Shown: positions 37,007-45,672 of the stretch, piece after piece | How positions within the stretch are numbered: the first letter of the stretch is position 1 | Layout of the letters: each line of letters begins with the position of its first letter | NCBI GenBank assembly: GCA_035631315.1 | Contig: DASQIZ010000097.1 | Coordinates: 1 to 64,000 of the forward strand | Length of the DNA: 64,000 nt | Direction: 5' to 3' | Source of the DNA: 40CM-2-70-7 sp035631315 | GTDB taxonomy: Bacteria > Gemmatimonadota > Gemmatimonadetes > Gemmatimonadales > GWC2-71-9 | Made by a program: the position numbers and the translations under genes | The notes under the pieces: generated by a model | Database searches by the model: none | The model's input: only the letters and a program-made list of their open reading frames with translations | Told to the model about the DNA's origin: nothing

Positions 37007-39160
37007 GTGACCCCTGCAGACGTCCGGGCTGATCGGGATCGCCGCGGTCTTGTGATCGCGGTTGGGGCTCTCGCGTCCTTTGTGGGCACCACCCTCGCCT
37101 ACTTTCTCTACCCAGCCCATCAGGCGTTTATCGCCGACGTGGGGTGGACTTGGGCCCCTGCGTATGCGGCGATTTCGGCGATTGCTACCCGTCGCCACGC
37201 CGCGGATCCCATCGAGCGGCGCGCCCTGACGTGGATTGCCCTCGGATGCCTCTCCTGGTTCATCGGGCAAATCGGAGATGACTCGTCACACGACACCCTT
37301 GCCGGTGCCGGGTACATCGGGATTTACCCCTGCCTGATCATCGCGGTCGCCACGCTGCTGCGCCCCCAGCTCCGGCGCGTCAGCGGCATTGCCGTCGTCC
37401 TCGACACCGTCCTCCTGACCTTCACGAGCGTGATCCTCACCTATGAACTGACCAGTGAGCTGGGACTCCTCACTGGCTCCCGGCGAACGGTCCTCGGTCT
37501 GGCGTGCGGCCTGGGAGCCGTCATCATGCTCTGGACCCTCCTCATCGGGATGCTGAACCGGACGAGAGCCCTCCATGAATACGGGACGCGCGCCTTCCTG
37601 GCGCTGACCGTGTTCGCGCTCCTGAACGTCACGTATGCCCTGCTTCAGCTTCTGACCCCCCAGGGCGGCGTTGCGACATGGTTAGTGGTGATGGGGTGGT
37701 CCTTCGTCTTCAACTTCCTCGCGGGCGGGATCGCCTGGCGCGCTCCCTTCTTGCCCCTGCGTGGCCTCGACAGTCCGAAAGCGGGCATCCTGCCTCATCT
37801 GGTGGTCCTGATCGCCGGCCTCGGCGGCGTCTTCGGCGTGGCAGTCATCGGCATTCTGCGACCCGGCATCGACGTGCCGGCCGCAATTCTGGTAGGTGCT
37901 GGAGGTGTCGTCATCGCCGCGCGCCTCGTGCTGACGCTCCGCACCGACCAGGAGTACGCGCACCGGCTCGAGCAGGACGTGGAGCGGCAAACCCGCTCCC
38001 TCTCCGAATCGTACGCCGAGCAACGGCGGATCGAAGCGCAGCTCCAGCAGTCGGACAAGCTGGCGGCGCTGGGACAGCTGGTCTCCGGCGTGGCACACGA
38101 GATCAACAATCCCGCCGCGATCATTTCCGGATTCGCGCAGACCATGTTGCTCGATCAGCTCCAAGGCGAGCAGCGCGAGATGGTCGAAATGGTCCGGGAC
38201 GAAGCGATGCGGATCGGGCGGATTACGTCCAACCTGCTCGCCTTTGCGCGGTCGGGGGGCAGCGAACGGGATCTGATCGACGTGAACGACGTGGTGCGCC
38301 GGACCTATGCGCTCCGGTCCTACCACCTCAGCACGCTGAACATCGCCGTGGCCGTGGACCTCTCACCCGAAACGCCCGTGGTGTGGGGGAATAGTCCGCA
38401 GCTCCAACAGATGCTCCTGAATCTGATGATCAACGCGGAGCAGGCCCTGGCCGCACAGCAGGGAAACCGGTCCATCGCCCTGCGGACCGTCACCACGCCG
38501 GACACCGTGCGGATCGAAGTCGCGGATTCCGGACCGGGAGTTCCCGCCGAAATCCAGGCACAGATCTTCGATCCGTTCTTCACCACCAAACCCGTCGGCG
38601 TCGGCACGGGCCTCGGCCTCTCGATCTGCTACGGCATCGTGCAGGAGCACAACGGGCGGATCATGGTGGATTCGCGCTCGGGTAAGGGCGCGACGTTCAT
38701 TGTGCAGCTCCCCCGGGACGCCCGTCCCCTGCCCAAGGCGTCCCCGGAGTCGGCTACCCGTCCTGCGATCGATCCCGCGGGCCTCCGAGTGCTTCTGGTG
38801 GACGACGAACCGGCTCTTCGGGAGGCCGCCCGGCGGTACCTCGAACGATCGGGGATCGCTACCGATGTCGCTTCGGACGGCCAGGCCGCACTCGAGGCGC
38901 TCGGGGCCCACGTGTACGACGTAATCATCAGCGATGTCCGCATGCCGGGGATGAATGGGCGGGATTTCATCGCCCGCCTCAAGAAGGACCGTCCCGAGCT
39001 CTTGCGACGCTTGATCCTGTCGACGGGAGACACCTTCGCCGAGGACACGGCGGGGCTCGTGGCAGAGACCGGCGTACCCACCTTGGTGAAGCCGTTCGAC
39101 TTCGACACGCTCGAGCGAATGGTCCGAAAGACGGCCGGAGGCATTGAAAACGTCAAATAA
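37007..39160 (+). CDS. Membrane hybrid sensor histidine kinase with receiver domain
   Basis: 717 residues from a GTG. Residues about 15-310 hold roughly eight to nine membrane helices without a recognisable extracellular sensor domain. A coiled linker (QRRIEAQLQQSDKLAALGQL) leads to the HisKA box GVAHEINNPAAIISGF with the phosphoacceptor His. The catalytic domain has NLMINAEQAL, VADSGPGVP and GTGLGLSICYGIV. A C-terminal receiver domain has VLLVDDEPALREA, the phosphoacceptor Asp in VIISDVRMPGMNG and Lys in PTLVKPFD. No DNA-binding output is present. It lies just upstream of the fibre locus, which it could regulate; there is no direct evidence. Confidence 0.93.
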   Translation: MTPADVRADRDRRGLVIAVGALASFVGTTLAYFLYPAHQAFIADVGWTWAPAYAAISAIATRRHAADPIERRALTWIALGCLSWFIGQIGDDSSHDTLAGAGYIGIYPCLIIAVATLLRPQLRRVSGIAVVLDTVLLTFTSVILTYELTSELGLLTGSRRTVLGLACGLGAVIMLWTLLIGMLNRTRALHEYGTRAFLALTVFALLNVTYALLQLLTPQGGVATWLVVMGWSFVFNFLAGGIAWRAPFLPLRGLDSPKAGILPHLVVLIAGLGGVFGVAVIGILRPGIDVPAAILVGAGGVVIAARLVLTLRTDQEYAHRLEQDVERQTRSLSESYAEQRRIEAQLQQSDKLAALGQLVSGVAHEINNPAAIISGFAQTMLLDQLQGEQREMVEMVRDEAMRIGRITSNLLAFARSGGSERDLIDVNDVVRRTYALRSYHLSTLNIAVAVDLSPETPVVWGNSPQLQQMLLNLMINAEQALAAQQGNRSIALRTVTTPDTVRIEVADSGPGVPAEIQAQIFDPFFTTKPVGVGTGLGLSICYGIVQEHNGRIMVDSRSGKGATFIVQLPRDARPLPKASPESATRPAIDPAGLRVLLVDDEPALREAARRYLERSGIATDVASDGQAALEALGAHVYDVIISDVRMPGMNGRDFIARLKKDRPELLRRLILSTGDTFAEDTAGLVAETGVPTLVKPFDFDTLERMVRKTAGGIENVK

Positions 39161-39383
39161 CTAGACAGTTCCCCGCTGGCCCATTCCGTGGCTATTCCAG
39201 GGCAGAATCGTCACTTCTGTGAAGTTCACTGTCAAATATCTATACGAATCGCACGGTACAGTTTGTTCGTTACAAATCTCTATCTAGATATAGATCAACA
39301 ACATACGTAGGCTCCGAACCAGGTACGCGATGTGCCTTAGGGTGGGCGAGCAGTTCAACCGCGCCCACACCGGAAGGCTGACA
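39161..39383 (+). promoter_or_regulatory. AT-rich upstream region and structured leader of the plus-strand fibre subunit gene
   Basis: The first about 140 bases are unusually AT-rich for this genome (around TATCTAGATATAGATC). The last about 75 bases can fold: GGTAC/GTGCC closes a small hairpin followed by GCCTTAGG (39334-39341), then a 7-bp stem GTGGGCG/CGCCCAC (39342-39348 with 39362-39368). GGAAGG at 39372-39377 is the ribosome site. The leader of the main subunit gene at 45672 also has a hairpin followed by GCCTTAGG. Confidence 0.45.
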
Positions 39384-39893
39384 ATGAAGCGCTCGACTCT
39401 GGTTCTCGCTCTCGCTGCTTCGGCTCTGATCCCCTCGATCGGTGTCGCCCAGTCCTGCTCGGCCAACAACTGCCGCACTACGAACCAGGTGGTCGCTACG
39501 GTCGGCGCCCTGATGGGCCTGTCGCTGGACCGCTCGGCGGCCGTGACGGTGAATCCGTCGGCGCAGGACATCGCGACCGGCGCGCAGGTTCTGAGCGGCC
39601 CGACGGCGCGGGTGAAGTCGAACACGGATTGGCGTCTCGAGGTGAGCGCGGCGACGACCGAGTGGACCGCGGGTCAGGGCGCGCGGAGCGGCAAGCCCGC
39701 GGCAGACCTCGCCTGGCGGGTGGGCACGAATGGTGGATACACGCCGATGTCGACGGATCCGGCGCAGGCCGCGGCTGGCAGCCACACCTCGGACACGGAA
39801 GTGGCCTTCCAGTACCAGACGTCCTACGACAATCAGCAGGATCGGCCCGGCGCCTACACGATGGTGGTGCGGTACACGCTCACGACGCGGTAA
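39384..39893 (+). CDS. Secreted fibre-subunit-like protein (plus-strand paralog)
   Basis: 169 residues from the ATG at 39384 (GGAAGG six bases upstream). A signal peptide (TLVLALAASALIPSIGVAQ) precedes a pair of cysteines (SCSANNC), a beta-rich core with the shared motif ADLAW and a C-terminal strand ending AYTMVVRYTLTTR. The same order of features occurs in the proteins starting at 40487, 44309 (partly) and 45672, so these form one family. It resembles pilin subunits of chaperone-usher systems in size and pattern, but I cannot name the Pfam family. It is transcribed convergently towards the rest of the locus. Confidence 0.72.
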   Translation: MKRSTLVLALAASALIPSIGVAQSCSANNCRTTNQVVATVGALMGLSLDRSAAVTVNPSAQDIATGAQVLSGPTARVKSNTDWRLEVSAATTEWTAGQGARSGKPAADLAWRVGTNGGYTPMSTDPAQAAAGSHTSDTEVAFQYQTSYDNQQDRPGAYTMVVRYTLTTR

Positions 39894-39947
39894 GCATCCC
39901 GATGAACGACAGCAGATCCCTCGCGCCTTTCGGCGCTCGGGACAAAC

Positions 39948-40487
39948 TCAGGGCGCCGCGAGCGTGAAGACGACCGTGAGAGAGTAGTTCCCCGGAGTGT
40001 CGGCACCCCAGGCATACTTGGTCCGATAGAACATGCTCACCGGCGCGGAGCCGCCCGTCGCCGGAATGGATTGCACGGTCACCGGAGTCGTGGTGAGTCC
40101 CGCGAACGTTCCCCCAGAGCTCGTACTCCACGTCAAATCCGCACAGGGCTTGTTGGTTCGGGCCGGAGCCGACACCACGGTCGTGGTCGCGGACCAGAGG
40201 GCCGTGCCCGCGCTGATCTGGAGACGGCACGTCACGTTACACGCCACGGTCGCTGACGGTCCAGCGTTGGCGACGAACCCAGCATCGTAGTCGGCCGATC
40301 CCGGTGCAGTGAGCGCCGTTGTCGTTGTGGACAATGACAGCTGCACCACGGCATTGACCGTCATGGTGGCGGCGATCGTGGCCGTCGAACACGTGCCGCC
40401 TCCCCCAGCCGCCGTGCAGGTTTGACCCGCCAGGGTCCGAGGCCCGATGGTCAGCAACGCCAGCACCACACCCACGCCCGCCTTCAT
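39948..40487 (-). CDS. Secreted fibre-subunit-like protein
   Basis: 179 residues, with a signal peptide ending TLAGQ, then a cysteine pair (TCTAAGGGGTC), strand-rich middle part with a second cysteine pair (ACNVTC), the shared ADLTWSTSSGG motif and a C-terminal FYRTKYAWG, then GNYSLTVVFTLAAP. It is the last gene of the minus-strand fibre operon; its ATG overlaps the lipoprotein gene stop (ATGA). A hairpin-forming sequence (39917-39943) lies in the 54-base gap to the convergent plus-strand subunit gene. It is probably a minor or tip subunit. Confidence 0.72.
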   Translation of the reverse strand: MKAGVGVVLALLTIGPRTLAGQTCTAAGGGGTCSTATIAATMTVNAVVQLSLSTTTTALTAPGSADYDAGFVANAGPSATVACNVTCRLQISAGTALWSATTTVVSAPARTNKPCADLTWSTSSGGTFAGLTTTPVTVQSIPATGGSAPVSMFYRTKYAWGADTPGNYSLTVVFTLAAP

Positions 40488-40900
40488 GGTCCACTCCGCC
40501 GGACGGCCATGAACGAGCCGGCCATCGTGGTCGCCCCGCCGGTCTCGACCCAGCTACCACGCATCGTATCCCGCACGACGGCGGCTACGTGCCTCCGGCC
40601 ATTCGGGTCGAAGAAGATGTCGAAGTCCACGGTGGTGTCGTTGACGGTCTGACCCGCGATGGTGCCCGACAGCGGTGTAATCGTACCGCCGTCATTCTCG
40701 GACGCGTTCGCACTGCCCTGGAAGATCCCGTTCGACTGCGACGAGATGATCAAGGTACCCGTGATACTCGCCGCGGTGGGGGAGGTCTGGCTGGCCGTGT
40801 AGTCCCAATCGCCGGTGACCATCAGCGTGGACGACCCCGTGTCCGTGGACGTCACGCACCCCGCGAGCAGGACCGCGCACAGGCCCAAAGCCGGGTTCAC
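40484..40900 (-). CDS. Small lipoprotein of the fibre operon
   Basis: 138 residues from a GTG that overlaps the usher-like gene stop (GTGA). The signal peptide ends in a lipobox (AVLLAGCVT). The mature part is a Thr/Ser/Gly-rich, strand-forming domain (SITGTLIISSQSNGIFQGS) that looks like a small barrel or sandwich; no known family is recognised. As a lipoprotein encoded between the outer-membrane protein and a subunit, it may act as an assembly factor or anchor. Confidence 0.7.
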   Translation of the reverse strand: MNPALGLCAVLLAGCVTSTDTGSSTLMVTGDWDYTASQTSPTAASITGTLIISSQSNGIFQGSANASENDGGTITPLSGTIAGQTVNDTTVDFDIFFDPNGRRHVAAVVRDTMRGSWVETGGATTMAGSFMAVRRSGP

Positions 40901-43842
40901 CCGTGCCCCTTGGCGGCGCCCCGCCCCCGCTGATTGGTGGGATCGAAGAGACGCACGGGACGCGGATAGACGGGCACCCGGATCACCGGCACCGTCACGC
41001 CCGGCTTCACGACAAAGGTCGGGGCAGCACCCGTGGCATGGACCGGCTCGCGGACATCCTGCAGCTGGAGCTCGAGGTGGTACGTGCCCGGCGGGAGCGC
41101 ATCGAAGTGCGCGGCGCCGGCGGAATCGGTCCGCGCGGACCAGGCGTTCCCCGCCGAATCCACGGCGCTCAACGAGCCCGGCCGGAAGTCCACGCGCGGC
41201 ACCCGTCCCGTCTCATCGGCCGTGGGAACCAGCTGCACGTTCACGGTCGCCGTCGACCAGATGCCGATCTCGACGCGCTTCTGATCGACCGACTGGACCG
41301 CAGAGGCGGGATTCGCGACCTCGCCGAACGGAAGCGACGTCTCATCCACGCGCAGCCGCTCCGCCGCCTCCTGGTACAACGTGAATTCGCCGTTCTTGTC
41401 GGTGACCGTCGTCTCGCCATCCCGCCGGATGACCACGCCCGCCACGCCTGGCTCGCCACGATCCCGCACTCCGTTCCCGTTCCGGTCCTCGTACACCACA
41501 CCGTGCACCAGCGAATGCCCTGACCCGGTTTGCACGGCCAGCGAGTGCTCGAGCTTGACTACGGGCACCCAGCGGTTGCCCCCCGTGGGTCCGGTCAGAA
41601 GCGGGTTGTGCTGGACATCGACGGTGAGACGCAAGTCCTCAGGCAACGGCATGACGACGCCGAGCCGGACGAGCGTCGCCGACGGCAGCGCCCCGAACCA
41701 CAGGTACTGCTGGACCTCGGCGTGCACGCGGGCGTTGCCCCATACCGGCACGTTGTCGGCACGGACACCGAACAGGGCTTCGTGTGGGAGATAGCCGACC
41801 CGCGCGGCGTTCTGGTCGTACGACAGGCTGGCCTCAAAGAGTCCGCGATCGGTCGAAGCACCCATGGTGCCCTCGATGCCGTACCGGCCGCCGGCATCCA
41901 CGATCGATGGCGCGTTCGGCAGGTCCGTCGTCCGCGACACCTGTCCCACCGACAGGCCGCCACTCGCGTAGAATGGCCCCCAATGCATCGCGGCACCCGC
42001 GCGGACCGCCGACTCGTTCGAGCCGAACGACCCGACGGCACCATTCACGGTGTAGGCACTGCCGTGGGCGTCGAGCGTCAGCGAGAGATGACTGTCCACC
42101 TCGTACCGCGGGCTGACCGACCACCCGACGGACCGGAGGCTCCCGAACCCCTGATTCTGGTCCGTGCTCAGGAAGGCGGAGCCGTTCAGCTGAAGGTTGC
42201 CCATGGTGTGGGCCGCCTGCGCGTCGAACTCCGTCTTCGCGCGTGCGTACGCGGCGGCACCACCGGGCGCCGAGAGGGCGCGGAGCTGGAACTGGTTGTC
42301 CGTGGAACGCTGATCGAGTTCCGCGGAGAAGCCCATGCCGGACCCCGTCGCGTACGTCCGGTGCGCGAGCTCCCCTGACACCGTGAACCCGGAGAACGCG
42401 GGAGACATCCCCCCGACGCCGAACGCCTGCAGCTGCCGGGGCGCGAACACGTTGTCCTGGAAGTCGGTGGCGGTGGCGCCGACCCAGCCGCCGTCCACAT
42501 GCATCCCGATGCGCGCCCCGTACAAGTGCCCGCTCGACGACTGCGTGCCGACACTTGGGGACGCCCCAAGCACGTCGGCCGTGTAGCGGTTGTCGTCGAA
42601 AGAGAATGACGCACCACGTCCGTAGGCATTGAGGCCGGTGATGTCGGAGAAGGTGTGACCGGTCGCGCCTGCGGTGGCACGCCAGTGCGGCGCGCCGAGC
42701 GACAGGTACGAGCCCCCCAGGTAGTACCCGACCCGGGCCAGGGCAATCGGATCCGCGGTCGCCGTGTTGGTGGCCTGGACCAACCGGCCCGACATCGTGA
42801 GACCATTCGCCAGCGGGCCCGTGGCGTCTACCTGGAAGACAGGAGCGGACGTGCGGTCCGTCAGCACCGACGCGACGCCGGAGTTGATCTGCATCGTCGG
42901 ACCACCGTGGATCGCGGCCCCCGAGACGATTTCAAGCCCGGCATCCGCCCGCGCCACGTCGCGGCCACCAGCCGCCACCACCAGCCCCAGGCGAATGGAT
43001 CCAATCCCGGCATCACGCGGCACCCAGAGCACCGCCTCTTGAGTCGCCGTGGCGCCCGCGGGAATGACGATGGAGGTCGGCGCACCGTCGACCCGCCAGC
43101 CCACCGGAGCAAGCAGGCGGACCGCCATGGTGTCGGTCGCGTTGCCCGTATTCGTGACGAAGTAGCGCAAGGGAATCCGCTCGCCGGCATGACCGCCGAG
43201 GACGGTCTGCGCGAGTCGAACCAGCGCGCTGTGGATCGCGAGGACGTTGAGGCGAACGACCACCTCACCCCGCACGGCCCCCTGCTGGCTGAACTGCACT
43301 CGGGCCACGGTCTGCACGCCGGCTGGCGCGCTTCGGGAGAGGTTCGCGGTCACGACGACGGGGCGAATGGCCTGGCCCGACGTCACGGCCACCGTGCCGC
43401 TCAACGCGCCGACGAGATGGGCGTCCCCCTCGGCAACGACCTGGTACTGTACGTCACCGCCACCGAGCAGATCGGCCGGCACGGGGACCGCAACCACCTG
43501 CACCGACCGCGGGGTCGCCGCGGCTTCCACCGGCTCGAGCTCGAGGCGGGCGGCGGGCGTCGCCGATGCGACCGGGGCCGGCTCGGGAGCGGGCTGCGCG
43601 ACCTGGGCCGGCACCTGGGTTGCGGTCGCCAGGCGCACCACCGACCGCACCGCGGGCGCCGCGGGATTCACGGTCTGCACGAGCGTGTCGGGCCGAGTGG
43701 CAATCGGGGCGGCCGCGAGGGCCGAGGGAGCCGGCGAGTGGCGGCCTGCGTGCCGCAACGCGCTCCGGAGCGTGACCGTCGCCCCCGCTGCAACAGCCGC
43801 GGTGGCCAGCGAGAGCGCGCCGATCACGCCCCAGCGGTTCAC
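40897..43842 (-). CDS. Usher-like outer-membrane protein with Ig, beta-barrel and SdrD_B-type domains
   Basis: 981 residues from the GTG at 43842 (GTGA overlap with the subunit gene). A signal segment (GVIGALSLATAAVAAGATV) and a Pro/Ala linker lead to an Ig/DUF11-like domain (YFVTNTGNATDTMAVRL). Residues about 310-765 are a long run of alternating strands with many Gly and aromatic residues (VGYYLGGSYLSLGAPHW), fitting a large barrel. A SdrD_B-like domain follows (GVVYEDRNGNGVRDRGEPGV, with a calcium-loop pattern) and then a carboxypeptidase-regulatory-like domain (TDSAGAAHFDALPPGTYHLE). It is the likely secretion channel for the subunits; similarity to classical ushers is structural inference only. 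Confidence 0.7.
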   Translation of the reverse strand: MNRWGVIGALSLATAAVAAGATVTLRSALRHAGRHSPAPSALAAAPIATRPDTLVQTVNPAAPAVRSVVRLATATQVPAQVAQPAPEPAPVASATPAARLELEPVEAAATPRSVQVVAVPVPADLLGGGDVQYQVVAEGDAHLVGALSGTVAVTSGQAIRPVVVTANLSRSAPAGVQTVARVQFSQQGAVRGEVVVRLNVLAIHSALVRLAQTVLGGHAGERIPLRYFVTNTGNATDTMAVRLLAPVGWRVDGAPTSIVIPAGATATQEAVLWVPRDAGIGSIRLGLVVAAGGRDVARADAGLEIVSGAAIHGGPTMQINSGVASVLTDRTSAPVFQVDATGPLANGLTMSGRLVQATNTATADPIALARVGYYLGGSYLSLGAPHWRATAGATGHTFSDITGLNAYGRGASFSFDDNRYTADVLGASPSVGTQSSSGHLYGARIGMHVDGGWVGATATDFQDNVFAPRQLQAFGVGGMSPAFSGFTVSGELAHRTYATGSGMGFSAELDQRSTDNQFQLRALSAPGGAAAYARAKTEFDAQAAHTMGNLQLNGSAFLSTDQNQGFGSLRSVGWSVSPRYEVDSHLSLTLDAHGSAYTVNGAVGSFGSNESAVRAGAAMHWGPFYASGGLSVGQVSRTTDLPNAPSIVDAGGRYGIEGTMGASTDRGLFEASLSYDQNAARVGYLPHEALFGVRADNVPVWGNARVHAEVQQYLWFGALPSATLVRLGVVMPLPEDLRLTVDVQHNPLLTGPTGGNRWVPVVKLEHSLAVQTGSGHSLVHGVVYEDRNGNGVRDRGEPGVAGVVIRRDGETTVTDKNGEFTLYQEAAERLRVDETSLPFGEVANPASAVQSVDQKRVEIGIWSTATVNVQLVPTADETGRVPRVDFRPGSLSAVDSAGNAWSARTDSAGAAHFDALPPGTYHLELQLQDVREPVHATGAAPTFVVKPGVTVPVIRVPVYPRPVRLFDPTNQRGRGAAKGHG

Positions 43843-44309
43843 GGCGACGTCACCGTGAGTGTGACGATGATGTTCGTGCTGTAGGTCGCGGGCGGCGTGT
43901 TGGTCCACGCGATCAGGCAGCGAAAATGGACGCTGTTGCTCCAGTTGGTGTTCCCGAGCGTCCGTTGCAGTCCGGTGCGGGCTTCGACCTGGACGTCGGT
44001 CGTCGTGAGGGAGTTCCAGGTCGTCAGGTCCGAGCGCTCCCACTGCAGATCGCCGACCGGCAGGGTGCCGAAGCTCCCCGATGTCGCCCGGATGCTCACG
44101 GTGGTCGAACGGAGCATCGTCGGCGGACCGCCGCTGATCGCCACGCTGTACGACAGCGCCGCGGGATCAAGCACGAACCCGGCGTTGTAATCGGCAACCG
44201 CAGGCGCCGGAACCGTGACCGGACCGCCCGTCACCGTCAACACCACGCTCCCCTGCGCGAACACGCGCGAGGGGAGCAGGAGGGTGAGGACCAGGACCAG
44301 ACGGCGCAC
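43839..44309 (-). CDS. Secreted fibre-subunit-like protein, divergent
   Basis: 156 residues from a GTG overlapping the chaperone stop by one base (TAGTG). A signal peptide (RLVLVLTLLLPSRVFAQ) is followed by a strand-rich domain with VGDLQWE in the place of the ADLxW motif and a C-terminus FRCLIAWTNTPPATYSTNII, then TLTVTSP. It lacks the N-terminal cysteine pair of the other three subunits. Its place between chaperone and usher-like genes suggests a tip or adaptor subunit. Confidence 0.7.
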   Translation of the reverse strand: MRRLVLVLTLLLPSRVFAQGSVVLTVTGGPVTVPAPAVADYNAGFVLDPAALSYSVAISGGPPTMLRSTTVSIRATSGSFGTLPVGDLQWERSDLTTWNSLTTTDVQVEARTGLQRTLGNTNWSNSVHFRCLIAWTNTPPATYSTNIIVTLTVTSP

Positions 44310-45163
44310 TAGGGGACGTCCAACGGCACCTGGCCGGCCGCGACTTCACTGCCACCGAAGTCGAGCAGCGCCAGAACGACGTAGTGTCCGCTGGGTAGCT
44401 TGGGAAGCGGTACGCGCGCCCGGCGCGCAGCGCCCGGCAGCACGTAGAACGTGGGGACCGAATCCCTCTGGGCCACCGAGTTGTCGAGGTGGCGGTACTC
44501 GATCTCGCCCTTCACAATCGCCGGCAGCCCGCCCGTGTTCCGGAATTGCACCGAGGTCACCACGGTGTCGGGAGCCGGCGGAACGGGCTTCGCGCCACGC
44601 ACCGGGGCCACGCGCACGGCCCGCACGGTGTCGATGCCCATGCCTTCGACGTCCCCGTCGACGGAGAGGCCGGGCGGCTCGATGTAGACCTTCACGCCGA
44701 GTCGGAGGACGTACTGAACCTGGCGGCCGGCGCCCGCCTGCGGCGGCGCGGCTTCCACGAACACGATGCTCCAGCAGGTCGCGGGGAGTGAGTCGGCACC
44801 CTGGAGCCCCAGCCGCACGCCCTGTGACGTGTGCGGCGGCAGGCGGAGGCTCAGGGGGAACACATGCAGATACTTCGCGCAGGATTGGGGAACGGTGCCG
44901 AGCTCGAGGAACCGGTTGTTCCCGTTTTCGTCGCGATCCCAGTCTTTCAGGTAGACCGTCGCCTGGACCGTGGTGTTGGTCTCGTTCGAGACGTTGAACC
45001 CCGCCACGGACGGCGACGACGGCTGCGGGTGCAGCACGATCTCCGCCTGATCGACCGAGACCTGCGCAGCGGCGGGACGCGCCGCTGCAAGGCCCCACAC
45101 AGACAACGCGGCGAGTACGCTCCAGCGCACCCGCCGCGTCGTCAGAGAGAAAACCAGCTTCAC
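44309..45163 (-). CDS. Periplasmic PapD-like fimbrial chaperone
   Basis: 284 residues from a GTG overlapping the main subunit stop (GTGA). The signal peptide ends PAAAQ. The N-terminal domain starts VSVDQAEIVL and contains GFNVSNETNTTVQATVYL and FPLSLRLPPHTSQGVRLGL, the order of strands A1 to G1 in PapD-type chaperones. A second Ig-like domain has VQFRNTGGLPAIVKGEIEY. It should cap subunits in the periplasm before passing them to the outer-membrane protein. The classical Arg/Lys pair of the cleft cannot be placed with confidence. Confidence 0.75.
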   Translation of the reverse strand: MKLVFSLTTRRVRWSVLAALSVWGLAAARPAAAQVSVDQAEIVLHPQPSSPSVAGFNVSNETNTTVQATVYLKDWDRDENGNNRFLELGTVPQSCAKYLHVFPLSLRLPPHTSQGVRLGLQGADSLPATCWSIVFVEAAPPQAGAGRQVQYVLRLGVKVYIEPPGLSVDGDVEGMGIDTVRAVRVAPVRGAKPVPPAPDTVVTSVQFRNTGGLPAIVKGEIEYRHLDNSVAQRDSVPTFYVLPGAARRARVPLPKLPSGHYVVLALLDFGGSEVAAGQVPLDVP

Positions 45164-45672
45164 GGCTCGGTCAGCGTGTACACGACGGCGAGCGAATACG
45201 CGCCCGGAGCGTCGGTGCTGTGCCACGCCGCATGATAGAAGATGTTCACCGACTGGCTGCCGCCGGTCAGGGTCTGGCTGATCACGTTCGCGCCCGTGGT
45301 CGACAGCGCGGTGTACGTGCCACCGGAGGTCAGGGACCAGGACAGGTCACCGGCCGACTTCGTCACGCCCGCGGGCGAGGTGAAGTTGGCGGCGCCGGAC
45401 GCGATGGTCACGCTGAACGGGACGTTGGCTTTGCCGGTCACCGAGGGACCCGCGGTCTGCACGGGGTTCGCGGCCGAATCGACGTTGTCGATCGTCGGCA
45501 CGCCCAGAGCGGTCGTCGTCGCGCTCAGGGTCAGCTTCTGCAGGGTCGGGATCGTGACCGACGCGGTGGTGCTCACAGAGCAGCCCGCGGTGGTGCACGT
45601 CTGGGCGTTCGCGGTGGCCGAGAAGGCCAGGCCGAGAACGGCAACCAGAGCAACAGTCAGACGGTTACGCAT
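45160..45672 (-). CDS. Major secreted fibre-subunit-like protein
   Basis: 170 residues from the ATG at 45672, with AAGGAG six bases upstream. The signal peptide (LTVALVAVLGLAFSATANAQ) precedes the cysteine pair TCTTAGC, a Thr/Ser-rich strand region (VTIPTLQKLTLSATTTALGV), the shared GDLSWSLTSGG motif and the C-terminal FYHAAWHS, then GAYSLAVVYTLTEP. It is first in the operon, with the strongest ribosome site and its own promoter, so it is probably the major structural subunit. The alternating C-terminal strand is where donor-strand subunits of pili pair with the chaperone. Confidence 0.77.
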   Translation of the reverse strand: MRNRLTVALVAVLGLAFSATANAQTCTTAGCSVSTTASVTIPTLQKLTLSATTTALGVPTIDNVDSAANPVQTAGPSVTGKANVPFSVTIASGAANFTSPAGVTKSAGDLSWSLTSGGTYTALSTTGANVISQTLTGGSQSVNIFYHAAWHSTDAPGAYSLAVVYTLTEP

